The notes under the pieces were generated by a model, which saw only the letters and a program-made list of their open reading frames with translations, was not told where the DNA came from and searched no databases. DNA of 14,895 bases from Rubrobacteraceae bacterium. Its GTDB lineage: Bacteria > Actinomycetota > Rubrobacteria > Rubrobacterales > Rubrobacteraceae. The stretch covers positions 1-14,895 of the forward strand of contig JAUJMB010000025.1 of the NCBI GenBank assembly GCA_030447045.1, given 5' to 3'. Below, in pieces: positions 5,177 to 11,804 of this stretch (position 1 is the first letter of the stretch; every line of letters begins with the position of its first letter). Made by a program: the position numbers and the translations under genes.

Positions 5177-7625
5177 AGGACGCCTTGGCGGTCGGGAGGT
5201 TGTCCGCTCCTCTCCGGCGGCGGCGAGCAGCGGAGATCACCAGGACGGCGAGTGCCAGGTAGGCGGCCAGCGAGACCGCAAGGCCGGTCTGCAGGGTCCA
5301 CGACTCGTAGCGGAGCTCCACCGAGTGCTCCCCCGCGGGCACGGGGACCGCGCGCAGCGCGTGGTCGGCGGCGTAGAGGGGGGCCGGCTCGCCGTCGACG
5401 TAGGCCTTCCACGCCGGGTAGTACGCCTCGCTGAGCACGAGCAGCCCCCGCGCCCCGGTTGCGGTCTCGAGGCTGATACCGTCGGCCTCGTACTCCGTCA
5501 CCGTGGCGCGGTCGGCGGAAGGATTCTCCGGTTGGTCGAGGTCCGGGGGCGGCCTTTCCAGCAGGGCTGTCTCTCTCGGATCCACCGCGCCGGAGCCCAG
5601 TTGTTCTAGCGTCTCCGACCGCGGGACCTGACGCGCCGAGTGGACGATCCAGGCCCGGGGGAGCGCGTCGCGGTTTTCGAGCACCTCCGCCCGCTCGTCG
5701 TTGTACACGGTGGGGTGGGCCTCTTTCAGCTCCCGCAGCAGGGTCTCGTCCGGGTTCACGGCCGCGGGCAGGACCATGTAGCGGACGTTGAGCAGGTCCA
5801 GCAAGGGGGAGTCCAGCCCCTCCGCGTAGACGTCGGCGTTGTGATACCCCTGCGAAGCTCCGTTGAGCGCCTTCATGTACTCGTAGTACCGGGCTGGTTG
5901 GACGGGATTGTAGCCCTGGATGCTGTGCAGCCCCGGCGGGGTCCCCAGGTTGCTGGCCAGGAGCGCGGGGGCGGTTCCCTTCTCCGTGTACCTGTTGTTG
6001 TAGTGGAAGCTCTGGTTGTCGCCGCGCAGGTACGGGTTGAAGCCGAAGTAGCGGGCCGGCTCGTCGTCCGTCTCCGACCGGAGAAATTCGGCCACCGCCG
6101 AAGGTTCGTAGTAACGGGAGAGGTCGATCTTTACGAGCTCTTTGCCCGGGCTGGCGGTCTCGCGCTCCACGACGGCCGCCCTTCCCGCCACGGACAGGTC
6201 GGCGAAGACCAGGAGCACCACCACGAACGCCGAGATCCGGCACCCCACCGGAGAGCGGGCACAGACGATCGCGCACGCGCCCGCCCCGGCGAGGGCCAGC
6301 AGCGAGACCACGGGTATCTCCAGGCCCAGGTCGGCCAGAGACGAACCCCCCGCCCCATCACCGGTCGTAAAGAGCGCGACGAGGCGAGACGACAGAAAAA
6401 GGACGGTCAGCGCGGGCAGGACCATCACGGCACCGAGGCCCAGGCCCCGCTTCCCCAGGCTGCTCAGCGTGGCGCCGGCCAGGAGGGCGAGCCCGAGGTA
6501 GAGGACCACCTTTATTCGCTCGGGACCGTGGGGATGCATCCACTCGAAGCCGGGCAACGTCTGGTACAGGATCCAGTGCAGCGGCGTGGGGCCCTGGCCG
6601 GCCAGGATAAGGACGCAGAGCGAGAGGACCGCGAAGAAAGGCACGGCGTTGCGCCCGCGGGCGACCAGGGGCGCCGCGAGGGCGAGGGCCAGGACGACCA
6701 GGCCCGGGTAGGCGAGGCCGGGTACCGCCAGGCTCGCCAAGTCCCCCAACGTCCATCCTCCCCAGGCCCCCCTGACGCCTTCGAGGCTGGCGTAACCATC
6801 TGCCAGGTTCGACAGCCTCTGGTACTCCAGGCGGGGCAGCAGCCCGGCGGCGGCCAGGCCGAACCCGAACAGTAGCACCCCGCCGCCGTGGATCAGGGCG
6901 CCGAAGACCCGCCCCCGAAGGCCCCGGATGTTCTCCGGCGGGAAGAGGAGTGTGCGGTAGGCCACGTACCCGCCGAGGGCGAGCAGGGCGTAGTAGGAGC
7001 CCTGCCCGGGCCACGCGGCGAGCATCTGGCTCAACGCCAGCCCGCCCACACCCAACCAGAGGCCGCGCTGCGGCCAGCGGGCGCTGCGGACCGCAAGCTC
7101 CACGCCCAGGAGCGCGAGCGGGAGCCAGGCCATCACGCTGGCATACGGGGAGCAGCACAGGTTGCGCCAGTACAAAAAGACGTTGAACTCGTAGGCCACC
7201 GCGGCCAGCAGGGCGCCCGCCAGGTTCATGCGGAGCGCCCGCGCGAGGGCGTACGTGAAGAGCCCGGCGAGCAGCAGGTGGACATACAGGTAGCCATTGG
7301 CCGCCGCCGCCACCGGCAGCAGCGTGAACAGGACCATCGCCGGCAGGTAGGTCCAGCCGGAGAGGGGGTCGCCCGCGAACGGGGCCCCGCTGAACTGGTG
7401 CGGGTTCCAGCCAGGGACGTCCCCGGCGCGCAGCCTCTCGCCCAGGTACGAGTACCAGGTGTAGTACTGGGTTACGGTGTCCTTGCCGACCACGGTCCCG
7501 CCGTCCACGAGGTCCCACACCGCGACCAGGGCCAAGGCCGCCAGCAAGAGCCCGACGGCGAGGTCCTTGTAACGCTCGACGACCGGAAGTAGCCGGGAGC
7601 GTGCAAGCTTGGCCGCGAAGTTCAT
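5175..7625 (-). CDS. YfhO-family multi-pass membrane protein
   Basis: An 816-aa protein with the YfhO layout. After a short basic N-terminus there is a transmembrane helix (about 22-40). A GT-C-like external loop GKDTVTQYYTWYSYLGERLR with Asp49 follows, then DVPGWNPHQFSGAPFAGDPL. About eleven more hydrophobic helices reach to about residue 480, followed by a large extracytoplasmic domain (about 490-770, with FGFNPYLRGDNQSFHYNNRY and SEAYYPAWKAYVDGE). A final helix (about 782-800) and an Arg-rich tail end the protein. YfhO relatives are needed for glycosylation of cell-envelope polymers such as lipoteichoic acid in Bacillus and are thought to be lipid-linked-sugar glycosyltransferases; the substrate here is unknown. 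ATG at 7625 is preceded by AAGGAAGAGG. It appears monocistronic, diverging from the two-component system. Confidence 0.88.
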   Translation of the reverse strand: MNFAAKLARSRLLPVVERYKDLAVGLLLAALALVAVWDLVDGGTVVGKDTVTQYYTWYSYLGERLRAGDVPGWNPHQFSGAPFAGDPLSGWTYLPAMVLFTLLPVAAAANGYLYVHLLLAGLFTYALARALRMNLAGALLAAVAYEFNVFLYWRNLCCSPYASVMAWLPLALLGVELAVRSARWPQRGLWLGVGGLALSQMLAAWPGQGSYYALLALGGYVAYRTLLFPPENIRGLRGRVFGALIHGGGVLLFGFGLAAAGLLPRLEYQRLSNLADGYASLEGVRGAWGGWTLGDLASLAVPGLAYPGLVVLALALAAPLVARGRNAVPFFAVLSLCVLILAGQGPTPLHWILYQTLPGFEWMHPHGPERIKVVLYLGLALLAGATLSSLGKRGLGLGAVMVLPALTVLFLSSRLVALFTTGDGAGGSSLADLGLEIPVVSLLALAGAGACAIVCARSPVGCRISAFVVVLLVFADLSVAGRAAVVERETASPGKELVKIDLSRYYEPSAVAEFLRSETDDEPARYFGFNPYLRGDNQSFHYNNRYTEKGTAPALLASNLGTPPGLHSIQGYNPVQPARYYEYMKALNGASQGYHNADVYAEGLDSPLLDLLNVRYMVLPAAVNPDETLLRELKEAHPTVYNDERAEVLENRDALPRAWIVHSARQVPRSETLEQLGSGAVDPRETALLERPPPDLDQPENPSADRATVTEYEADGISLETATGARGLLVLSEAYYPAWKAYVDGEPAPLYAADHALRAVPVPAGEHSVELRYESWTLQTGLAVSLAAYLALAVLVISAARRRRRGADNLPTAKAS

Positions 7626-7840
7626 CTACCTCTTCCTTTTGCGGACTACGCGCCCGTCTCACTAGCCCCGTCGATGCCAAATTACGCTCCGCGGGCGCGC
7701 TTGGATCAAGGCCCGCAAACCCTCGGCACCCGTCCCCTCTCCCCGAAGTCTCTCCGGGCCATCGTGACACCGGAAGGGTAGCAGCACGGGGCAACGGGCA
7801 CGATAGCGCGTTTCCTCTGGTCGAGTCCCGCCGCCTAAAG

Positions 7841-7884
7841 TTAAGCCACTTGTAAGGACCTCGTAACCGTCGCGTAAGCGTAGC
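7841..7884 (+). promoter_or_regulatory. Tandem 11-bp TAA(G/C) repeats, probable OmpR-type regulator box
   Basis: TTAAG, GTAAG, GTAAC and GTAAG begin at 7841, 7852, 7863 and 7874, exactly 11 bp apart. Face-of-helix tandem units are how OmpR/PhoB-family dimers bind; MtrA and GlnR sites in actinobacteria are likewise built on GTnAC-n6 repeats (established knowledge). The adjacent response regulator is of that family, so autoregulation is the simplest reading. The array is about 150 bp upstream of that gene and could also serve the divergent YfhO-like gene. Confidence 0.6.
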
Positions 7885-8002
7885 GGGTTAGCGTGTCCTG
7901 TACGCCGAGAGATCGACCGCGGAGGGCGCACCGCTGCCGGGAGCATCCTGGTCGGGGCCGAGTTGCGCAGACGGGCTAAGGCGGGGCCGGTCGATGGCAG
8001 GA

Positions 8003-8008
8003 TATAAT
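8003..8008 (+). promoter_or_regulatory. Consensus -10 element (TATAAT) before the response regulator
   Basis: A perfect TATAAT lies 18 nt before the GTG at 8027 and 30 nt before the GTG at 8039. No recognisable -35 sits 16-18 nt upstream (the region is GC-rich), as expected if an activator is required or if the match is chance. Transcription from here would begin near 8015 and give a very short leader. Confidence 0.4.
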
Positions 8009-8026
8009 CCTGCGGAGAGGGGAGAA

Positions 8027-8725
8027 GTGGGTTCAGCGGTGGCAAAGGTCCTGATCGTCGACGACGAGCCGAACATCCGGGAGGTGGTCGGCCTCTACCT
8101 GCGCCGCGACGGCCACGCCGTCGTCTCGGCCGCCGACGGCGAGGAGGCCCTGGAGCTTTTCCACATTAGCGACCCCGACCTCGTCGTGCTGGACCTGATG
8201 CTCCCGAAGGTCAGCGGGCTGGAGGTGTGCCGCCGGATGCAGGCCGAGCGGAGGGTACCCCTGATCATGCTCACGGCCCGGGGCGCGGAAGAGGAGCGCA
8301 TAGTCGGCCTCGGCCTCGGCGCCGACGACTACGTGGTCAAGCCCTTCAGCCCGCGCGAGCTCGCCGCGAGGGTGGCGGCGGTCCTGCGCCGCGCGGGGGA
8401 GGCCCCGCCCGGGGACGCCGGCGAGAGGGTCCTGGCCTTCGACGGGCTGCGGATCGACCCCAACACGCGCGAGGTCCTGGTTGGCGGCGAGCCGGCGAAC
8501 CTCACGGCGCGGGAGTTCGACCTTCTCTACCACCTGGCCGCAAGCCCCGGCCGGGTCTACACCCGCGACCACCTCATGGAGGTGGTATGGGGCTACGCGT
8601 TCTCGGCGGACACCAGCACCGTCACCGTGCACATGCGCCGGCTGCGCGAGAAGGTGGAGCCGGACCCGGCCCACCCACGCTACCTGCAGACCGTGTGGGG
8701 CGTCGGGTACAAGTTCGCCGGATGA
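8027..8725 (+). CDS. OmpR/PhoB-family response regulator
   Basis: A two-domain regulator of about 230 aa. The receiver domain (AKVLIVDDEPNIREVV onward) has the acidic pair Asp8-Asp9, phospho-acceptor Asp52 in VVLDLMLPK, Thr79 in MLTA and Lys101 in VVKPFSP (numbering from the GTG at 8039; add four for 8027). The C-terminal winged-helix domain has NLTAREFDLLYHLA, TRDHLMEVVWGY, the recognition-helix region STVTVHMRRLREKVE and the terminal VWGVGYKF. Two starts are possible. GTG at 8027 has GGAGAGG 6 nt away; GTG at 8039 gives the common MAKVLIVDD start but a 14-nt spacing. It overlaps the kinase gene by ATGA, so they form one operon. Its likely targets include the 11-bp repeats upstream of itself and of ccdA (inference). 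Confidence 0.93.
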   Translation: MGSAVAKVLIVDDEPNIREVVGLYLRRDGHAVVSAADGEEALELFHISDPDLVVLDLMLPKVSGLEVCRRMQAERRVPLIMLTARGAEEERIVGLGLGADDYVVKPFSPRELAARVAAVLRRAGEAPPGDAGERVLAFDGLRIDPNTREVLVGGEPANLTAREFDLLYHLAASPGRVYTRDHLMEVVWGYAFSADTSTVTVHMRRLREKVEPDPAHPRYLQTVWGVGYKFAG

Positions 8726-9957
8726 GGGGGACGCTCCGGACGGCCGGCGTGGCGCTACTGTTCCTCGCCGTCTCTTTAGCGGCGGCGCTCCTCGCCGCGG
8801 TGACCCTCGGCCTGCCGGAGGCGGACCTGCCGCTCGTGGCCGCGTTGCTCGCCGGGGCGGGCGGCGGGGGCGGGCTGCTCGCCCTGCTTCTCATACGGCC
8901 CGCCGTGCTCGGGCGCCTCGGCGGGGTGCGGGCGCAGCTCGTGGGGGCCGGGCTCGTCGGCACCCTGCTCCTCCTGGGGATGATGCTCGCCGGGGCGCGG
9001 GCCATGTTCCTCTCCGGCCACGACCTCTCGCTCCTGCTGACGATGCTCGTCTTCGCGGCGGTCCTCTCCGTCGGCTTCAACCTGCTCTGCGCGAGGCCGC
9101 TGGCGGACCGCATCGGGCGGGTGCGGGCAGGGACGGCCAGGGTCGCCGCCGGGGATCTGGAGTCCGAGGTGCCCGTGGAGGGCCACGACGAGGTAGCGGG
9201 CCTGGCCGAGGACTTCAACCGCATGGCCCGGGCGCTCGCGGCGGCGGCCGGACGCGAGCGGGAGATGGAGAAGGCGCGGCGCGACCTCATCGCCGCCGTC
9301 TCCCACGACCTGCGCACGCCGCTCGCCTCGACGAGGGCCCTGATCGAAGCCGTCGCCGACGGCGTCGCCGAGGACACCGAGGCCGAGGCCCGCTACCTCT
9401 CCTCCGCCAAGCGCGAGCTCGCCCACCTCAGCCGTCTCGTGGACGACCTCTTCGAGCTCGCCAGGATAGACGCGGGGGTCCTGCAGCTCACCATGGAAGC
9501 GGCCTCCCTACACGACCTTATCTCCGACACCATCTCGAGCTTCAAGCCGCAGGCCGACAACCGGGGCATCCGCCTCGTCGGCGAGGTCTCGGGCGACGTG
9601 GACCCGGTCCTCGCAAACCCGCCCCGGCTCCAGCGCGTGCTCCACAACCTCGTCTCGAACGCCCTGCGCCACACCCCGGCCGACGGCACCGTGGCCCTGC
9701 GCGCCGCCGCGCAGGGGGGTGAGGTTCGGGTCGAGGTCTCCGACACCGGCGAGGGCATCGCCCCGGAAGACTTGCCCCGCATCTTTGAACGCTCCTTCCG
9801 CGCCGAGAAGTCCCGCAGCCGCGGGACGGACGACCCCGGCGCCGGCCTCGGCCTGGCGATAGCCAGGGGCCTCGTCGAGGCGCACGGCGGCACCATGGAC
9901 GTCGAGAGCGAGCCGGACCGGGGCTCGCGCTTCCGCTTCACGCTCCGCCGCGCCTAG
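8722..9957 (+). CDS. Sensor histidine kinase (HAMP, HisKA, HATPase)
   Basis: A 411-aa membrane kinase that phosphorylates the overlapping response regulator. The N-terminal ~125 residues contain about four hydrophobic helices (9-29, 38-59, 72-92, 102-123). The extracytoplasmic loops are very short, so the signal is probably sensed in or near the membrane. A HAMP-like segment (ARPLADRIGRVRAGTARVAAGDLE) spans about 124-175. The HisKA H-box AVSHDLRTPL places the phospho-accepting histidine at 195. The ATPase domain shows the N-box NLVSNALRHTP (309-319), G1 DTGEGI (341-346), the F-box-like RIFERSF and G2 GAGLGLAIA (373-381). The start ATG overlaps the regulator's TGA (ATGA), indicating translational coupling. 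The stimulus is not deducible. Confidence 0.93.
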   Translation: MRGTLRTAGVALLFLAVSLAAALLAAVTLGLPEADLPLVAALLAGAGGGGGLLALLLIRPAVLGRLGGVRAQLVGAGLVGTLLLLGMMLAGARAMFLSGHDLSLLLTMLVFAAVLSVGFNLLCARPLADRIGRVRAGTARVAAGDLESEVPVEGHDEVAGLAEDFNRMARALAAAAGREREMEKARRDLIAAVSHDLRTPLASTRALIEAVADGVAEDTEAEARYLSSAKRELAHLSRLVDDLFELARIDAGVLQLTMEAASLHDLISDTISSFKPQADNRGIRLVGEVSGDVDPVLANPPRLQRVLHNLVSNALRHTPADGTVALRAAAQGGEVRVEVSDTGEGIAPEDLPRIFERSFRAEKSRSRGTDDPGAGLGLAIARGLVEAHGGTMDVESEPDRGSRFRFTLRRA

Positions 9958-9958
9958 C

Positions 9959-10018
9959 GGTTCGAGAATCAATCGCCCGAACCACGTTGTCGGCTATCAG
10001 CTCCTGTCGAGGCAGGAG
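9959..10018 (+). terminator. Two small hairpins after the kinase gene
   Basis: GGTTCG (9959-9964) pairs with CGAACC (9978-9983), directly after the stop codon. CTCCTG (10001-10006) pairs with CAGGAG (10013-10018) with a 6-nt loop. Neither has a T-run; together they could attenuate read-through into the ccdA operon. Confidence 0.3.
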
Positions 10019-10085
10019 GACCCGCAGCGAGGAGTGTGGGCCCGGGGGTGAGCTTCGGGGGGACCGGAGCGTCTTCGGGAGAGAC

Positions 10086-10107
10086 CTTACGGGTTCCTTA
10101 CGGCTGA
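10086..10107 (+). promoter_or_regulatory. Two 11-bp CTTACGG repeats upstream of ccdA
   Basis: CTTACGG at 10086 and again at 10097 are exactly 11 bp apart. CTTAC is the reverse complement of the GTAAG units in the array at 7841-7884, so the same OmpR-type regulator may bind both. The site is about 125-145 bp upstream of the ccdA start. Confidence 0.5.
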
Positions 10108-10229
10108 GACGTCTGGGCTGGGGATCCGTTGTTGGCCGTCGGGACTCGTGTGAAAATCGTGGCGGCGGGCTATCTCTGGAGTTGTCGGTCGGATGAACGG
10201 GCGGTTCAAGACCTTGGTGGAGGGCTAGG

Positions 10230-10922
10230 ATGGCGGAGCCGACGCTCGTCGTCGCCGCCCTCGCCGGGCTCGCGTCTTTCCTGTCGCCGTGCATGTTGCC
10301 CGTCATCCCGGCCTTTCTCGCCCAGATGGCGGGCACGTCGCTCGACGTCTCCGACTTGAGGCGGCGGGACGTCCTCTTTGGCACGGTGCTTTTCGTGGCC
10401 GGGTTTTCGACCGTTTTTGCCGGGCTCGGGGTGACGCTTGGGGCGGTGCTTCAGGGGGTGGCAACGGAGGCCATCGCGTGGCTCTCGCGGGCGGCGGGGA
10501 CGGTCGTGATCCTGCTGGGGCTGCACCTGACGGGGTTGCTGCGCCTCCCGCTGCTGGACCGCCAGGGCTCCCCGCGGTCCCGTTCGGGGCACCTAGCACC
10601 CCTGCTGTTCGGGGCGTCCTTCGCCGTGGCGTGGACGCCGTGCGTCGGGCCTATCCTGGGCAGCACGCTCGCCCTCGCGACCACGCAACCGGCCGCGGCG
10701 TTCCCGCTGCTGCTCGCGTACGCCGGCGGGCTCGGGGCGCCCTTCCTGCTCGTCGGCCTCTTCCCGTCGCGGGCCCTGTCGTTCCTGAAGGGGCACCGCA
10801 GGGCCGCGGCGCGCCTGCACGTGGCGTTCGGGGTGGTCCTGATCGGGCTCGGCGTCCTCGTCTTCACCAACAAGCTGAGCCTGCTCGCCAACTTCCAGCT
10901 ACTCAACGAGGTGCTCCTGTGA
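10230..10922 (+). CDS. ccdA: CcdA/DsbD-type transmembrane thiol electron transporter
   Basis: A 230-aa polytopic membrane protein of the CcdA family, which carries electrons from cytosolic thioredoxin across the membrane to extracytoplasmic thiol-disulfide proteins, classically for cytochrome c maturation. The two hallmark cysteines lie in the expected pseudo-repeat motifs: Cys21 in SFLSPCMLPVIP and Cys138 in AVAWTPCVGPILG. About six hydrophobic helices are visible (4-30, 49-75, 83-107, 122-148, 155-177, 195-215) and the length is typical. ATG at 10230 follows GGAGGG. It overlaps the next gene by GTGA, so the partner is the TlpA-like protein. No cytochrome c maturation genes are in the window, so other extracytoplasmic clients remain possible. 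Confidence 0.9.
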   Translation: MAEPTLVVAALAGLASFLSPCMLPVIPAFLAQMAGTSLDVSDLRRRDVLFGTVLFVAGFSTVFAGLGVTLGAVLQGVATEAIAWLSRAAGTVVILLGLHLTGLLRLPLLDRQGSPRSRSGHLAPLLFGASFAVAWTPCVGPILGSTLALATTQPAAAFPLLLAYAGGLGAPFLLVGLFPSRALSFLKGHRRAAARLHVAFGVVLIGLGVLVFTNKLSLLANFQLLNEVLL

Positions 10923-11704
10923 GGTCCGTGGTCCCCCGTCCCGTCCTGCTCGTCCTCGCCCTGGTCGCGGTGGCCTGCGCCATCGCCTTTATCGAACTGC
11001 GTCTCGACGCAAGAGGCCCCGTCTCGGCCGAAGCCAGCCAGAACCCACCTCCCGCGGAGGAGCAGGCGAGACCAGAGGCCCCGACCGTCGAAGGGACGCC
11101 CGATGCCGCCGCGGGCGAACGGAGAGAGGTGACCGCGCCCCCATCTCCCGCCCGCAAGCGGGAGCAAGGCCCCGAAGACCGCGCCGCCGAAGGGAAGGCA
11201 GCCCCGGCCGTCTCCGACGCGGAGCGGATCGCCGGGAAAGAAGCGGAGCACCGGCGGGCGGAGGAGATCTCCAACCCCTCCGGCTTCGTGAACGCGGAGG
11301 ATTTCTCGGTGCGGGAGGCCGCCGGGGAGAAGGTCGTCCTGCTGGAGTTCTGGACCTACACCTGCTTTAACTGCCAGAACGTCCAGCCCCACGTAAACGC
11401 CTGGCACGACGCGTACGCCGAAGACGGGTTGCAGGTCGTCGGCGTCCACACGCCGGAGTTCGGGTTCGAGCGGGAGTACGCCAACGTGGAGGCCGCCGTG
11501 CGGGAGGCCGGGATCGAGTACCCCGTCGTCTTGGACAACGCATACGCCACGTGGGACGCCTACGACAACCGCTACTGGCCCGCCATCTACCTGATCGACG
11601 CCGACGGCTTCGTCCGCTACAAGCACTTCGGCGAGGGCGCCTACGAGGAGACGGAGGCGAAGATCCAAGAGCTCCTGGCGGAGCGGGACCGCATCTCGGG
11701 CTGA
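10919..11704 (+). CDS. Membrane-anchored TlpA/DipZ-like thioredoxin (CFNC)
   Basis: A 261-aa protein. An N-terminal hydrophobic helix (about 8-26) acts as signal anchor. A long charged Pro/Ala/Glu-rich linker (about 30-118) follows, then a thioredoxin fold (about 122-258). The redox motif is EFWTYTCFNCQNVQPHV with Cys149 and Cys152. VVGVHTPEFGFE, YPVVLDNAYATWDAY and RYWPAIYLID, with cis-proline at about Pro221, match the thioredoxin part of DipZ proteins, where it is fused to a CcdA domain. The GTG at 10919 overlaps the ccdA stop (GTGA) and GAGG lies 7 nt upstream. CcdA should keep it reduced on the outer face of the membrane. It could instead act as an oxidase or peroxidase-like protein; the family comparison favours a reductase role. 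Confidence 0.9.
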   Translation: MRSVVPRPVLLVLALVAVACAIAFIELRLDARGPVSAEASQNPPPAEEQARPEAPTVEGTPDAAAGERREVTAPPSPARKREQGPEDRAAEGKAAPAVSDAERIAGKEAEHRRAEEISNPSGFVNAEDFSVREAAGEKVVLLEFWTYTCFNCQNVQPHVNAWHDAYAEDGLQVVGVHTPEFGFEREYANVEAAVREAGIEYPVVLDNAYATWDAYDNRYWPAIYLIDADGFVRYKHFGEGAYEETEAKIQELLAERDRISG

Positions 11705-11748
11705 CCCGCCCTCGAACCCGGTCCGAAAGGGAACCGGCTCGGCGGGAT

Positions 11749-11793
11749 CCGGCGCCCCGACGCCTCCCCTCCGGGAGCGGGTCGGGGCGCCGG
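11749..11793. terminator. Bidirectional terminator between convergent operons
   Basis: CCGGCGCCCCGAC (11749-11761) and GTCGGGGCGCCGG (11781-11793) form a perfect 13-bp inverted repeat. Inside it CTCCC/GGGAG makes a second short hairpin. It lies 45 nt after the TlpA-like stop and 12 nt from the DUF2339 stop on the other strand, the right place to stop both transcripts. There is no T-run on either side. A smaller bulged hairpin CCGGTCC...GGAACCGG (about 11718-11736) precedes it. Confidence 0.7.
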
Positions 11794-11804
11794 GTAAGCG
11801 GCCC

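Larger units (their letters stand above)
7626..8026. other. 401-bp divergent intergenic region
   Basis: This region lies between the YfhO-like gene (minus) and the response regulator (plus). It contains the four-unit 11-bp repeat at 7841-7884 and a TATAAT at 8003-8008, listed separately. No open frame with coding character and no RNA gene was recognised. Confidence 0.5.

Noticed and set aside
9938..10384. 148-aa minus-strand frame between the kinase and ccdA
   Set aside because: Overlaps the start of ccdA, is Ser/Arg/Pro-rich and has no recognisable domain or initiation signal.
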